DNA of 64,000 bases, taken from Apiotrichum sp. Y4204 (taxonomy: Eukaryota; Basidiomycota; Tremellomycetes; Trichosporonales; Trichosporonaceae). Positions within the stretch are counted from its first letter, which is position 1. The number at the start of each line of letters is the position of its first letter. Below are positions 55,923 to 64,000 of the stretch, piece by piece. The notes beneath the pieces were generated by a model. That model saw nothing but the letters and a program-made list of their open reading frames with translations, had not been told where the DNA came from and did no database searches. The stretch spans positions 930,001-994,000 of the forward strand of contig JAMYHL010000006.1 in NCBI GenBank assembly GCA_025531455.1, written 5' to 3'. The translations under genes were made by a program, and so were the position numbers.

Positions 55923-56549
55923 ATGCCACTCACCGCCCTCCGCCTCCTCGCTCTCGGGACGGCCAGCGCAGCCGCCTACGCCGCGTACGAGGTCCGCCGT
56001 CTGCACACCCAGTATCGCTACGAAGACGTGACCTACCCTCCTGAGATTACCAAGCTCTTCCGCCCGGGAATGTTCAGCCCGGGAAGGGTACGCACCACCA
56101 TCCCGTTACCGCACGTACCGCGGTCCGCACTCCAGCACCCGCTCGACACGTTCCTCGCTGCATTCTACGATACCTGGACACTCCGGCTCGAGGGGCTCGC
56201 GCACCGCCAGTCAGTCAAGTCTGGCGCCGACGCACTCCCATTTGACGCGGCGCTCCCCCGCACCGGGGAGGATTTCGCCGAGGGCCTCTTCAAGGGCATC
56301 TACCGTGACGAGGACAAGGTTGCGGTATTCTGGGCGTTCCCTGAGCCGTCGCCTGCGCGCGGGATCCAGGTCCTCGAGGCAAGAAGCACGGACGACGGGA
56401 TGGAGATTGCGTTCGGCGGCACCGAGTTTGCCGGGCCGTATCGTCCTTGGGTCAACGACTTGTTGTTCAAGTTTCATTATCTCTACACCCGGTTCTTGGT
56501 TGATCGCGCAAAGTCAAAGTTGGAGAGGTGGGCGCGGGAGGGGCGATAG
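55923..56549 (+). CDS. Unknown 208-residue protein with N-terminal membrane anchor
   Basis: Single exon. Residues 1-22 (ALRLLALGTASAAAYAAYEV) are hydrophobic and followed by RRLHTQYRY, so it is probably anchored in a membrane by its N terminus or imported into mitochondria. The rest is soluble-like: TIPLPHVPRSALQHPLDTFLAAFYDTWTLRLEG, then GLFKGIYRDEDKVAVFWAFPE and a C-terminal DLLFKFHYLYTRFLVDRAKSKLERW helix. The spacing resembles a small fungal family of unknown function related to START/DUF-type proteins, but I cannot name it. It converges with the glutaminase gene only 95 bases away. Confidence 0.8.
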   Translation: MPLTALRLLALGTASAAAYAAYEVRRLHTQYRYEDVTYPPEITKLFRPGMFSPGRVRTTIPLPHVPRSALQHPLDTFLAAFYDTWTLRLEGLAHRQSVKSGADALPFDAALPRTGEDFAEGLFKGIYRDEDKVAVFWAFPEPSPARGIQVLEARSTDDGMEIAFGGTEFAGPYRPWVNDLLFKFHYLYTRFLVDRAKSKLERWAREGR

Positions 56550-56644
56550 GGGAATAGATTGAAGCAATGTAATCCAACGTAATGCAGTCCCAATGCAGTC
56601 CCAACATTGATTCCATTACGCACTCGCTATGGAATATACCGACT

Positions 56645-58210
56645 CTACAGTCGCTGGTCCTGCTCTATGTCCTTTGGCATGTGCATGGTCTTCATGCTGT
56701 CCGGCAGCTGGAGGCGCTCCCAGCCGAGGAAGGGCGTGAGGTCCGTGAGGATCTCGTCGGCAAAGCAGTCCTCGTCGAGGTTGGCGCCTTCGGCGGCACA
56801 CTGCCTGACGTCGAGGAGGTTTTCGGGGTCGATGAGGGAGAAGCGGCCGCCAGCTTGGCGGATGCGCTTGCCGACCTCGCGCAGCATGCGCTTCGCGACC
56901 CGGTCGACAGAGTACACGGAGCGGAAATCGAGGCAGATTCCGTCAATCTCAAACGAGTGGTCGGCGCTGCGTGCCGAGATGAGACGTACGACACGCTCCG
57001 CGGCAGTAAAGTTTATCGTACCCTGGAGGGAGAGAATGTCGATGGTCGGACGGTGCGCCTCGTTCTTGGTCGTAGGGGCGCGGAGGAGATAGTCGCGGCG
57101 GACTACCGCGCGCGCAGGCTCGGGGGCAGACATGATGTGCATGCCCATATCGTGCGAGAGGCGCTGGCACATGCGCACGCCGCGGAGCGAGTTGCCGTTC
57201 TTGTCGAGGCGGGGGGAGAAAGTCGCGATTCCCACCTGGCCCGGGAGGACGCCGAGGATGCCGCCCGCGACGCCCGACTTGGCCGGGAAGCCCGTCTCGA
57301 ACATCCAGTGCCCGGCGCCAGAGTACATTCCGCACATCATCATGACGCTGAGAGTGTGCTGCACGACGTCGCGGCGCACAACGCGGCGGCCGGTGACCGG
57401 CTGCACGCCGCCGTTCGAGAGCGTCGCGGCCATGAGCGCGAGGTCGCGCGTCGTGACCTTGACCGCGCACTGGCGCGTGTACGTCCGCACAATGTCCAGC
57501 GGGTCCTGGGTGATGATCTTGTAGTTGCGCAGCATGCACGCAATCGCAGTGTTACGCCACGAGCCGTCGAGCTCGCTCTCGAACACGCTCTCGTCGACGG
57601 TAAGCTCGCGCCCCGCGAATGCCGACAGACCACTGCGGATGAGCTCGAAGCGCTCGTCGCCCGAGATATCCGTAGGGCCGATACACGCGTGCGCAGTGAT
57701 GGCGCCGGCGTTGATCATGGGGTTCTTCGGGATACGCGTATCGGCCTGCAGGCTGAGTTCGTTGAAAGCCTCTCCCGACGGCTCGACATCGATATATTTG
57801 AGCATCTCATCCACACCCTTCTCCTCGAGCGCGAGGGCATACACAAACGCCTTGGAGATGGACTGGATTGAAAACTCAATGTCCGCGTCTCCTGCCGCAT
57901 AGGTAAACCCATCAGAAGTCGAGATACAGATGGCCGCGCGGTTGGGGTCCGCATCACGCAGCTCGGGGATATAGGCCGCCGTCTCGCCGGGGTTGTCCTC
58001 GCTGCACTCGCGGAGCACAGCGCCGAGATAGTCCGGGATGGGGGTCTCGATGCGCGCGCCGGGGAACGCAGGCCCAACAGCACCGCTGCACCGCCCCACA
58101 CGTGTGTCGTACTTCGGGTCGAGCGGGATCGGGAGGTGCACGCGCGCCATTGTCCTAAGGTTAGCGCCGAGGCAGTCGCAGCATATCAGGCCGTGCTCGG
58201 AAGTTGTCAT
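56645..58210 (-). CDS. Bacterial-type glutaminase (GlsA fold) with C-terminal STAS domain
   Basis: Hydrolyses glutamine to glutamate and ammonia. One exon, 521 residues. The serine-dependent glutaminase domain (about 55-350) shows PIPDYLGAVL, YIPELRDADPN, the nucleophile motif FSIQSISK with Ser 117 and Lys 120, NPMINAGAI, and GVAGGILGVLPGQVGIATFSPRLDKNGNS. Residues about 400-500 form a STAS-like domain (ILSLQGTINFTAAERVV, LDFRSVYSVDRVAKRML). This glutaminase-STAS arrangement is known from bacteria, notably actinobacteria. The absence of introns in a window where most genes have two to nine suggests transfer from bacteria, although single-exon native genes exist here too. ATG 58150 is an alternative start. 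Confidence 0.9.
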   Translation of the reverse strand: MTTSEHGLICCDCLGANLRTMARVHLPIPLDPKYDTRVGRCSGAVGPAFPGARIETPIPDYLGAVLRECSEDNPGETAAYIPELRDADPNRAAICISTSDGFTYAAGDADIEFSIQSISKAFVYALALEEKGVDEMLKYIDVEPSGEAFNELSLQADTRIPKNPMINAGAITAHACIGPTDISGDERFELIRSGLSAFAGRELTVDESVFESELDGSWRNTAIACMLRNYKIITQDPLDIVRTYTRQCAVKVTTRDLALMAATLSNGGVQPVTGRRVVRRDVVQHTLSVMMMCGMYSGAGHWMFETGFPAKSGVAGGILGVLPGQVGIATFSPRLDKNGNSLRGVRMCQRLSHDMGMHIMSAPEPARAVVRRDYLLRAPTTKNEAHRPTIDILSLQGTINFTAAERVVRLISARSADHSFEIDGICLDFRSVYSVDRVAKRMLREVGKRIRQAGGRFSLIDPENLLDVRQCAAEGANLDEDCFADEILTDLTPFLGWERLQLPDSMKTMHMPKDIEQDQRL

Positions 58211-59374
58211 GTCTTTGAGAGTGGGGCTAGGTGCGAGGGCGGCGGATGGAGCTGTGCTGTGGAGGAGCTCTTAAGAGGTGGGCGGACCAAGTCACCGTGG
58301 GAGTGACAACTCTTTCGACATGCGACATGAACTTTTGTCGACATCAACAGCCGCGGACACTTATTTCCGACGCCCATTCAGTGCCCAACACTGTGGACGT
58401 CATGGCAAGCCGCATCGGCGCGCCGCAGGGCCGCAAGGGTTCCAAAGCGGCGTGGAATGGCTCCAGCATACCTCGATTAACCAAGGAGCCCCAAACAATT
58501 CAAGACATCTGTCTTTTCTCAGTGGCGGTGAACACCGCCGCCATTCTGTGCAACGACGAGGCGTAACCCCCATACCCTGTTGACACACAGACCGACGATC
58601 GAATGGATGGTCACTCACAGAGGGTGGTCCGAGTGGAACGTTCGCAGCTGGGGCAAGTAGGACGGAACGGCGCGGGGAACGGCACGAGGACGCAGAGTTT
58701 GAAGGGGGAGACGGGCGCACAGCCGAGGACTGGGCATCTAGACACTAGACGTATAGATGGTGAGGATGGAAGTTCCGAGGTGTGGATGGTGGTGACAACG
58801 TTGTCGTTGGGGGATTTCGGAGCCCGAGTAGTACTCAAGAGTGCAGGCGGGACTTTGGTGGCTCTCGTGATGTCATTCCCACCTGGGAGGACTGGCCAGA
58901 CCCGTTCCGCGTTCCTGCTTTCTGCTCTTCTGCTTCGCACTCGCACGCCGTCGTTTCGTGTTATTTTTACTTCTTCGCACTCGCTCTCGCTCTTCACTGG
59001 AAACTGGTCACGAGCCTGTATTCCCCATCATGCCCACCCATAACAATCATAAACGACACGCCAGCGCCCGCAACTAGGTTAGGACCCGTGACGAAGGCGA
59101 TGCGAGGCTCCACCAACAGAAGGGAACCCATGACCGCGGCCCAGGCTGGGCAGCTCGGAATATGCATATGTCAAGGAAACATCGATCGCCGACCCGAACA
59201 CCTAAAATGATCTTCGGGCGGTGGAAAGGGTTACTTTGAGCGGTGCACGGAGTGTGTGGTGGCGTGTTCCACATCAACACAACTCCAATACCAGTGCCGC
59301 AATCAACGATCAATGAGCACTGCCCCGCGCCAAGAGTGTTGAATCCCGCTCGCCACCAATGCGACAATGGTTGG
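58211..59374. other. Shared promoter region of divergent genes
   Basis: Between the glutaminase and ankyrin genes. No supported gene, but a short open frame near 59168-59239 is discussed under findings. Confidence 0.45.
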
Positions 59375-59380
59375 TATATA
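59375..59380 (+). promoter_or_regulatory. TATA box of the ankyrin gene
   Basis: TATATA about 100 bases before the start codon at 59476, preceded by TTGG and followed by GACCGG. Confidence 0.5.
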
Positions 59381-59475
59381 GACCGGCAGCGCGTCGTCCG
59401 TTTTATAACTTACTCCCACTCACCAAACACACTCTCTAAACAGTATTTTACGCGATAGCCACCAAGTCCGTGACC

Positions 59476-61290
59476 ATGACTGCACGCGACGCCTGCCTGC
59501 CACTACCCGTCACCACGTCTTCGGCTCGGAGGGCGCCAGCCTCCGACGGGGCTCCTGCTCCTGACGGGTCCGACTCGTCCGACGTGCCGCCAGCCTTTGA
59601 GACGCTCTTTCCCGACTCCGTCTCTCCGAGATCAGCACCAAGCAGTCCGCCGCTCCTCCCAAATCCCCCGCCTCCCGCTCCCACGCTCCCGTCCTCGCTT
59701 TATCCCCCCGAAGCCGGCCCAGACGTGACCGACAACGCCGTGCTGGCCGCCGTGGCAAGTACGCACTCCCCGCCAATCCCCCCCGAACGCCGCGATCTCG
59801 GCCCCGTGCCGAGGTACGACGAGGGCGGGCTCACGGGCCTAAGCGGATGGGATGAAGCTCGCCGGTGGGCGCTAGGCATGCCGCTCACTCGCCTGCCGTC
59901 TGGGACCGATAAACTCTCATTTGAGCTGCGTCTAGTGGTGTCGCGCTTCATCTCCAGTGCGGCAGAGGACAAGCGCGAGATCGTCGCGCACATGGTTGAC
60001 CGCGGGCTCGTCTCCCCCGACATTGAGGGAAGTGAGGGGGAAACAGCGCTGGGTGCCGCTGCGAGAAATGGACACCTCGCAATGGCCAAGCTCCTCGTCC
60101 ACCTCGGCGCCACTCCAGACCTGGTATTTACCTTTGGGGTACCATACCCGGGCCGGATTCCGCCGACACGCACGGCGCTCCTCCTCGCTGCGGAGAACGG
60201 CCACCTCGCGGTCGTCAAGTACCTCCTCTCGCTCGGGGCTGACGAGGGCTTTGTCGCGTCCGACGGGCAGATTGCGCTGCGCCTCGCGGCGAAGAACAAG
60301 CATCGAGAGGTGGTCGACCTCCTCCCGGCGCGGAGGGACGGCGCTATGCTGCGCTGGAAGACGGCGCACGCGATTGCGATACGCCATATCAAGGATCTCC
60401 TGAGTTCGATTTATGGGTTCGTCAAGTTCTTCGGCTGGACAGTGCCCAAGTTCTTCCTCTGGCACATACCCTTTGCCCTTGTCAAAGCGGTAGCCAAAAT
60501 GGCAAAGTTGGCGTACGACCACCGCGCAGAGTTCCCCGGGCTCTGTAAGCAGATCCTGCTTTCGCTGTTAGAGTTCGTAAAGTTTGGCCTCTGGGACCTC
60601 CCCAAGTTTGTCCTCTGGGACGTGCCCGTCGAAACTGCCAAAGAGGTGACCAAAGCGGCGAAATGGGCGTACGGCCACCGCGCGGCGTTCCGCGGGTGGT
60701 GTAAGCGCCAGGCGATCGCGATTGGGAAGGAGGCGAAGCATGCGGCCTACAAGGTGGCCGACGGGACGAAGCGCGCCGCGAAAGCGATCCCGAGGATAGT
60801 CAAGGCCGCCCCTAGGGTGATAAAGGAGACGGTCACGCCCATCGCAAAGTGGACTGCGGGGCTGGTAATCGCGCTCGGGCGGTGGGCGGCGCAGAGTGCG
60901 CGTGCGATTGTATCCGCGGTCGGCGCGCTCGGTGGGCACATCCTCAGCCTCCTCCACACGGTCGTCATGGCCATCGGTGCACTCATCGCACGCGTGCGCA
61001 GCGTCACCCTCAAAGATATTGCCGCGGGTATCGCGGCCGTCGGGCGGGCAATCGCCAAGGTGCCGGCGACGGTGGGGAGGGCGGCGGTCGCGCTCATGAC
61101 GATAGCGTACAAAACGCTCGGGACGACATACGTGTGCATCGTGTTTGTGATCTACTTCATCGCGGTTGTCTTGTTCTGGATCATCACTTACATCCCGTTA
61201 AATATCCTCGAGATTGTGGTCCGCTTCGGTCAGAGCGTACGTGCTGGCGTGCACGAGCTCCTCGTGTGGTATAACCCGAAGTGGACGTAG
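59476..61290 (+). CDS. Ankyrin-repeat protein with tandem W/PKF helical repeats and C-terminal membrane anchor
   Basis: Single exon, 604 residues from the first ATG. Residues 1-130 are Pro/Ser-rich and disordered. Three ankyrin repeats follow at about 183-215, 232-262 and 262-290 (ETALGAAARNGHLAMAKLLVHLG, TALLLAAENGHLAVVKYLLSLGA, IALRLAAKNKHREVVDLL). Then two copies of an unusual unit start at about 312 and 365: FVKFFGWTVPKFFLWHIP and FVKFGLWDLPKFVLWDVP, each followed by a K-AK-AY-HRA-F-G-CK helix. A long Ala/Lys amphipathic region leads to a strong membrane helix at about 552-582 (VCIVFVIYFIAVVLFWIITY) near the end. This looks like a tail-anchored scaffold. The PKF unit is not one I recognise. 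Confidence 0.87.
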   Translation: MTARDACLPLPVTTSSARRAPASDGAPAPDGSDSSDVPPAFETLFPDSVSPRSAPSSPPLLPNPPPPAPTLPSSLYPPEAGPDVTDNAVLAAVASTHSPPIPPERRDLGPVPRYDEGGLTGLSGWDEARRWALGMPLTRLPSGTDKLSFELRLVVSRFISSAAEDKREIVAHMVDRGLVSPDIEGSEGETALGAAARNGHLAMAKLLVHLGATPDLVFTFGVPYPGRIPPTRTALLLAAENGHLAVVKYLLSLGADEGFVASDGQIALRLAAKNKHREVVDLLPARRDGAMLRWKTAHAIAIRHIKDLLSSIYGFVKFFGWTVPKFFLWHIPFALVKAVAKMAKLAYDHRAEFPGLCKQILLSLLEFVKFGLWDLPKFVLWDVPVETAKEVTKAAKWAYGHRAAFRGWCKRQAIAIGKEAKHAAYKVADGTKRAAKAIPRIVKAAPRVIKETVTPIAKWTAGLVIALGRWAAQSARAIVSAVGALGGHILSLLHTVVMAIGALIARVRSVTLKDIAAGIAAVGRAIAKVPATVGRAAVALMTIAYKTLGTTYVCIVFVIYFIAVVLFWIITYIPLNILEIVVRFGQSVRAGVHELLVWYNPKWT

Positions 61291-62509
61291 CTACGCTAGC
61301 TGCGTAGGAGATGTCTCATGGGGAGATGAGAATAGCACAGCCTGGAAGTGATCAATACCTTCAAACCACATTGCCCATCGGACATTCCTTGTATTCCTTA
61401 TTCCCAGGTTTATTCCTGGTCGTGGTATCTATAATTACAGTCTGTATGCATGAGTACACTTCTCGACACGTTCGCCACTCCCGAACTCTTGACACTTGGA
61501 CTCCGGCGCTGCCGAGGCATGTTGCAGCCTACGGGGCGGCGGTACAGTGTCGGATCCGATATCCGTGATTTCCGTGATCAGTGAGGCATCCGCAGTCTAT
61601 CCACTCTTGTGTGCATCGTTGGAGAGCGGTGCAGATAGACTCTGTCATGCCTGTCAGTAACCTCTGTCATACTGTCACATGTTAAAGAGAATGACACCAG
61701 ATGATGCTTCTAAGCTTCCATGATGTATGCATCTCATCATAGCGTGCATAGCTGCGCCGGTACCACGTACTGTACCATGCATCGCACACAGCCTGCACAG
61801 CCCCCCTTGCGTACATGATTCCAGGTCCTGGCTACCCTCATCTCTTGAGGGTGATGTTCGTGATAAATCCGGCAAAACTAGCGGGGTGACGGGCAGTGCG
61901 GGCAGCGGCCATGCATACCCGCCAAAGACCTAAACACGGTACATGGTGGCTGTGCCCTGAAAGATAATGCAGTTAACGCAGCCGAGCGAGCCGACAAGGC
62001 CAAGAGAAGAAAACAAGCTCTAGAGTGACTCACTCTACTGTACTTTGTGTAGTCGAGCATTCCACAGATCCCACCCCCCCGGATCCACTTTGAGCACATG
62101 GACGTCGCATTGCAGTGGGCGCTGCACTTGTAGCACCATCACGTTTGCGGCGGTGCATCCCCGCGCGCCCGAAGGACCGGTGAGTTTACCATTCAGTTGA
62201 TCTGTGAATCGGTGAAGCACATGGTCGCCATCCCCTCCAGCGACGTCGGATCCGGGACTGATTTGTTCATGGTGGGACGCAGTGGGAATGATACACCGCC
62301 TCGCGCCTCGCGAGAACTAGTAGTCTAGTTGTTGATCCAGCGCGATGTGCATGACGGCATGGCTATTATCGCTCACAGTAGCTCGCAAGTGGCCTCGAGC
62401 TCAAGAATAGATATACTTAAGCACGGCGCACGCGTTCTCACCCCACCATCAACACTCTATTCTAACAACTTTACAAGCACAAGCCCAAACACGCACACAA
62501 CTTTTACCC
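61291..62509. other. Gene-poor stretch
   Basis: 3' region of the ankyrin gene and promoter of the last gene. No supported gene on either strand. Confidence 0.5.
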
Positions 62510-63958
62510 ATGCAGCACCACTTTGGCCGCGAGGCGGGCGCGGCGCTCGTCTTTGCGATCCTCTACTTCCTCATGTGGGCGTACATGACCTTCATGTATG
62601 CCACGAAGCGCTATCAGTGGAAGTCGCGCTTTACGATTCTCTACGTGCACGCCATTATCCGTGTCGCGTCTCAGGTGGGTGCAGAATGCAGAGTGCAGAA
62701 TGCAGAGTGCAGAGAGGCGCAGGCGGGTGGGGGTGTTGTTGCGTTTGTGAGACTGCACTGTGGGATCCGCCACTGCGGGATCCGCCACTGTATGATCTGC
62801 AGGTTGGCAAGGATGAGCTTGGCGCACCCCTTCCGACACCCCATTCCCCAACAAACTCGTGGCTCGCTCCGCTAGCGGTTGACGGACGACTGACCCCAGG
62901 CGTGCGGTGTCGCATTCGGCGTCCTCGTGTGGGACAACATCGACGTCTTTGTCGCGTACCTCATCCTCAGTGCCGAGGGCTACTTTTCTCTTGTAAGTGC
63001 AATGGCAACAGCAAACACGCTAGAAAGGCGATCCCGACGCTCGGTGACAGCCATCTCCGATCCACTGGTTTTGCATCACCACGACGACTGACGCCAGACA
63101 ATCGCATCCTTCTACTTCTTGAAGCACTACGAGATCGGGCACTTTGGGAGCTCGCAGCTCGGTCCCTCGGGCCACGAGGCGGAGAGCAAGGAGCACCGCC
63201 GCAAGCGCATCATCGCGGCGTTCACCTACCAGCCCATCTTTATGCCGTGGAAGTTTTGGCGGCACGAGCTAATCTCACTTGTCGACTCGTGGCTCATCCC
63301 CGCCAAGTAAGTTACTTGCGCGTTCTCCCCTCTGACTCGCAGTGCAATCATTATCGCAGGCGGGTCTTTGATGGCCGGCGCCAACGACGCGTCCAACCAC
63401 CTCACCGAGGCCGAGAAAGACAAGCGCCTCAACACCTCAAAGGGCCTGCGTACCGCCGGCCAGGCAATCTTCCTGGCCCTCACGCTGCTATACGTCTTCC
63501 TCCTCTTCCGCCTCGCACGCCGGATCAGGCGCCAGAACCCCCCGCCGCGCCACGCCAACGCCGTCCTCGCGGCATACGGCGTCGTCGCAGCCATGCTCAC
63601 CGCCCGCGGTATCTTTGGTGTCCTCCAGGCCGCCATCTGGAGCGTAAGTGGAGTGTATAACATGGAGACTTACACCAGCTCTCGTACTACAACCCCGGAA
63701 ACTACACGGGGACGGGGTTTACGACGCGCTTTGTCGCGATCGAGTACTGCCTTGCCGTGGTGACTGAGTTTACTGCGTGAGTGAAAACCGCCAAGAAACC
63801 GTACTGACGCCAGCGCTGCGACTCTCAACGCCAGCTACTGGGGCTCACGGCACGTGTCCACGAACCCCGAGGATCTGGCCGAGACTCACGAGCTGAACAA
63901 GGGGTCCAAGGCGCCGGCGTCAGTGACAGAGAGCGAGCACGCGCACGCCAAGGTGTAG
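62510..63958 (+). CDS. Seven-helix integral membrane protein of unknown function
   Basis: Exons 62510..62674, 62900..62992, 63098..63306, 63343..63643, 63679..63776 and 63814..63958 give 336 residues; introns are 225, 105, 36, 35 and 37 nt. Hydrophobic helices include LVFAILYFLMWAYMTFMYA, the region starting ACGVAFGVLVWD, AYLILSAEGYFSL, AIFLALTLLYVFLLFRLA, VLAAYGVVAAMLTARGIFGVL and a last one near YCLAVVTEFTAAAT, separated by charged loops with HRRKR and KRYQWKSR. The C-terminal tail is acidic and hydrophilic. The layout resembles fungal seven-TM proteins such as DUF7702 or RTA1-like families, but I cannot assign one. The first intron carries short tandem repeats. Confidence 0.8.
62677..62790 (+). 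repeat. Minisatellites inside intron 1 of the seven-helix gene
   Basis: AGAATGCAGAGTGC is repeated about two and a half times at 62681-62716, and GGGATCCGCCACTG is repeated twice at 62762-62790. Both lie in the longest intron of the gene. Confidence 0.7.
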
Positions 63959-64000
63959 ACACCAAGATGTAGCCGCCAAGGTGTAGACGCGCCGCCGGCC

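Noticed and set aside
56582..57871. Long plus-strand open frame (about 429 codons)
   Set aside because: It is the mirror of the glutaminase gene, whose family motifs are complete on the minus strand. High GC keeps the opposite frame open.
1..64000. CRISPR array, provirus, transposon or secondary-metabolite cluster
   Set aside because: No regularly spaced repeats, no transposase, integrase, reverse transcriptase, polyketide or peptide synthase domains were found in any frame.

Overview
This window is nuclear DNA of a fungus, most likely a GC-rich basidiomycete yeast of the Tremellomycetes, perhaps Trichosporonales; the lineage is an inference from gene content and intron style. Nearly every gene is cut by very short spliceosomal introns, often 32-37 nt, with GTGAGT/GTAAGT-like donors and a CTGAC or CTAAC branch site placed a few bases before the CAG acceptor. 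I rebuilt exon structures by reading frame, splice signals and family fit; coordinates of spliced genes run from start codon to stop codon and the exons are listed in each entry.

Layout. 1-963: start of a secreted Ser/Thr/Pro-rich protein that runs off the left edge. 2.5 kb: a tRNA-Met with a T6 terminator. 5-16 kb: a secreted class 3 lipase, a small ubiquitin-like-fold candidate, an AA11-type lytic polysaccharide monooxygenase, a DUF4211 acidic nuclear-type protein and a secreted ricin-B/CBM13 lectin. 17.7-21.2 kb: mitochondrial succinate-semialdehyde dehydrogenase and a peroxisomal enoyl-CoA isomerase ending in AKL, the latter with a 5-nt microexon. 24.3-34.7 kb: an aquaglyceroporin with unusual NPA boxes, a Zn2Cys6 transcription factor, a secreted purple acid phosphatase and a monocarboxylate-type MFS carrier. 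34.9-37.8 kb: a 958-residue protein with eleven glycine-zipper repeats and Q/N-rich spacers. 38.5 kb: a probable 80-residue two-exon gene. 40.7-47.5 kb: a PEP2-like SnoaL protein, a DUF3445 haem N-demethylase-like protein and a DUF2804 protein. 48.4-55 kb: a Cys-rich transmembrane SH3 protein and two MFS transporters with eight and ten exons. 55.9-64 kb: a small membrane-anchored unknown, an intronless bacterial-type glutaminase with a STAS tail, an ankyrin protein with novel PKF repeats and a membrane anchor, and a seven-helix membrane protein.

Taken together the genes suggest a saprotroph: secreted lipase, LPMO, lectin and acid phosphatase release nutrients; four MFS/MIP carriers import solutes; glutaminase, SSADH and the peroxisomal isomerase feed nitrogen and carbon catabolism. 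There is no sign of a biosynthetic cluster, provirus, CRISPR array or intact transposon. The most unusual items are the glycine-zipper repeat protein, the 5-nt and 16-nt microexons, the 32-nt introns, the PKF-repeat ankyrin protein and the candidate horizontally acquired glutaminase. Long gene-poor stretches (roughly 1-5, 7-9, 12.4-14.9, 21.2-24.3, 39-40.7 and 41.7-44.4 kb) hold little that I can support.
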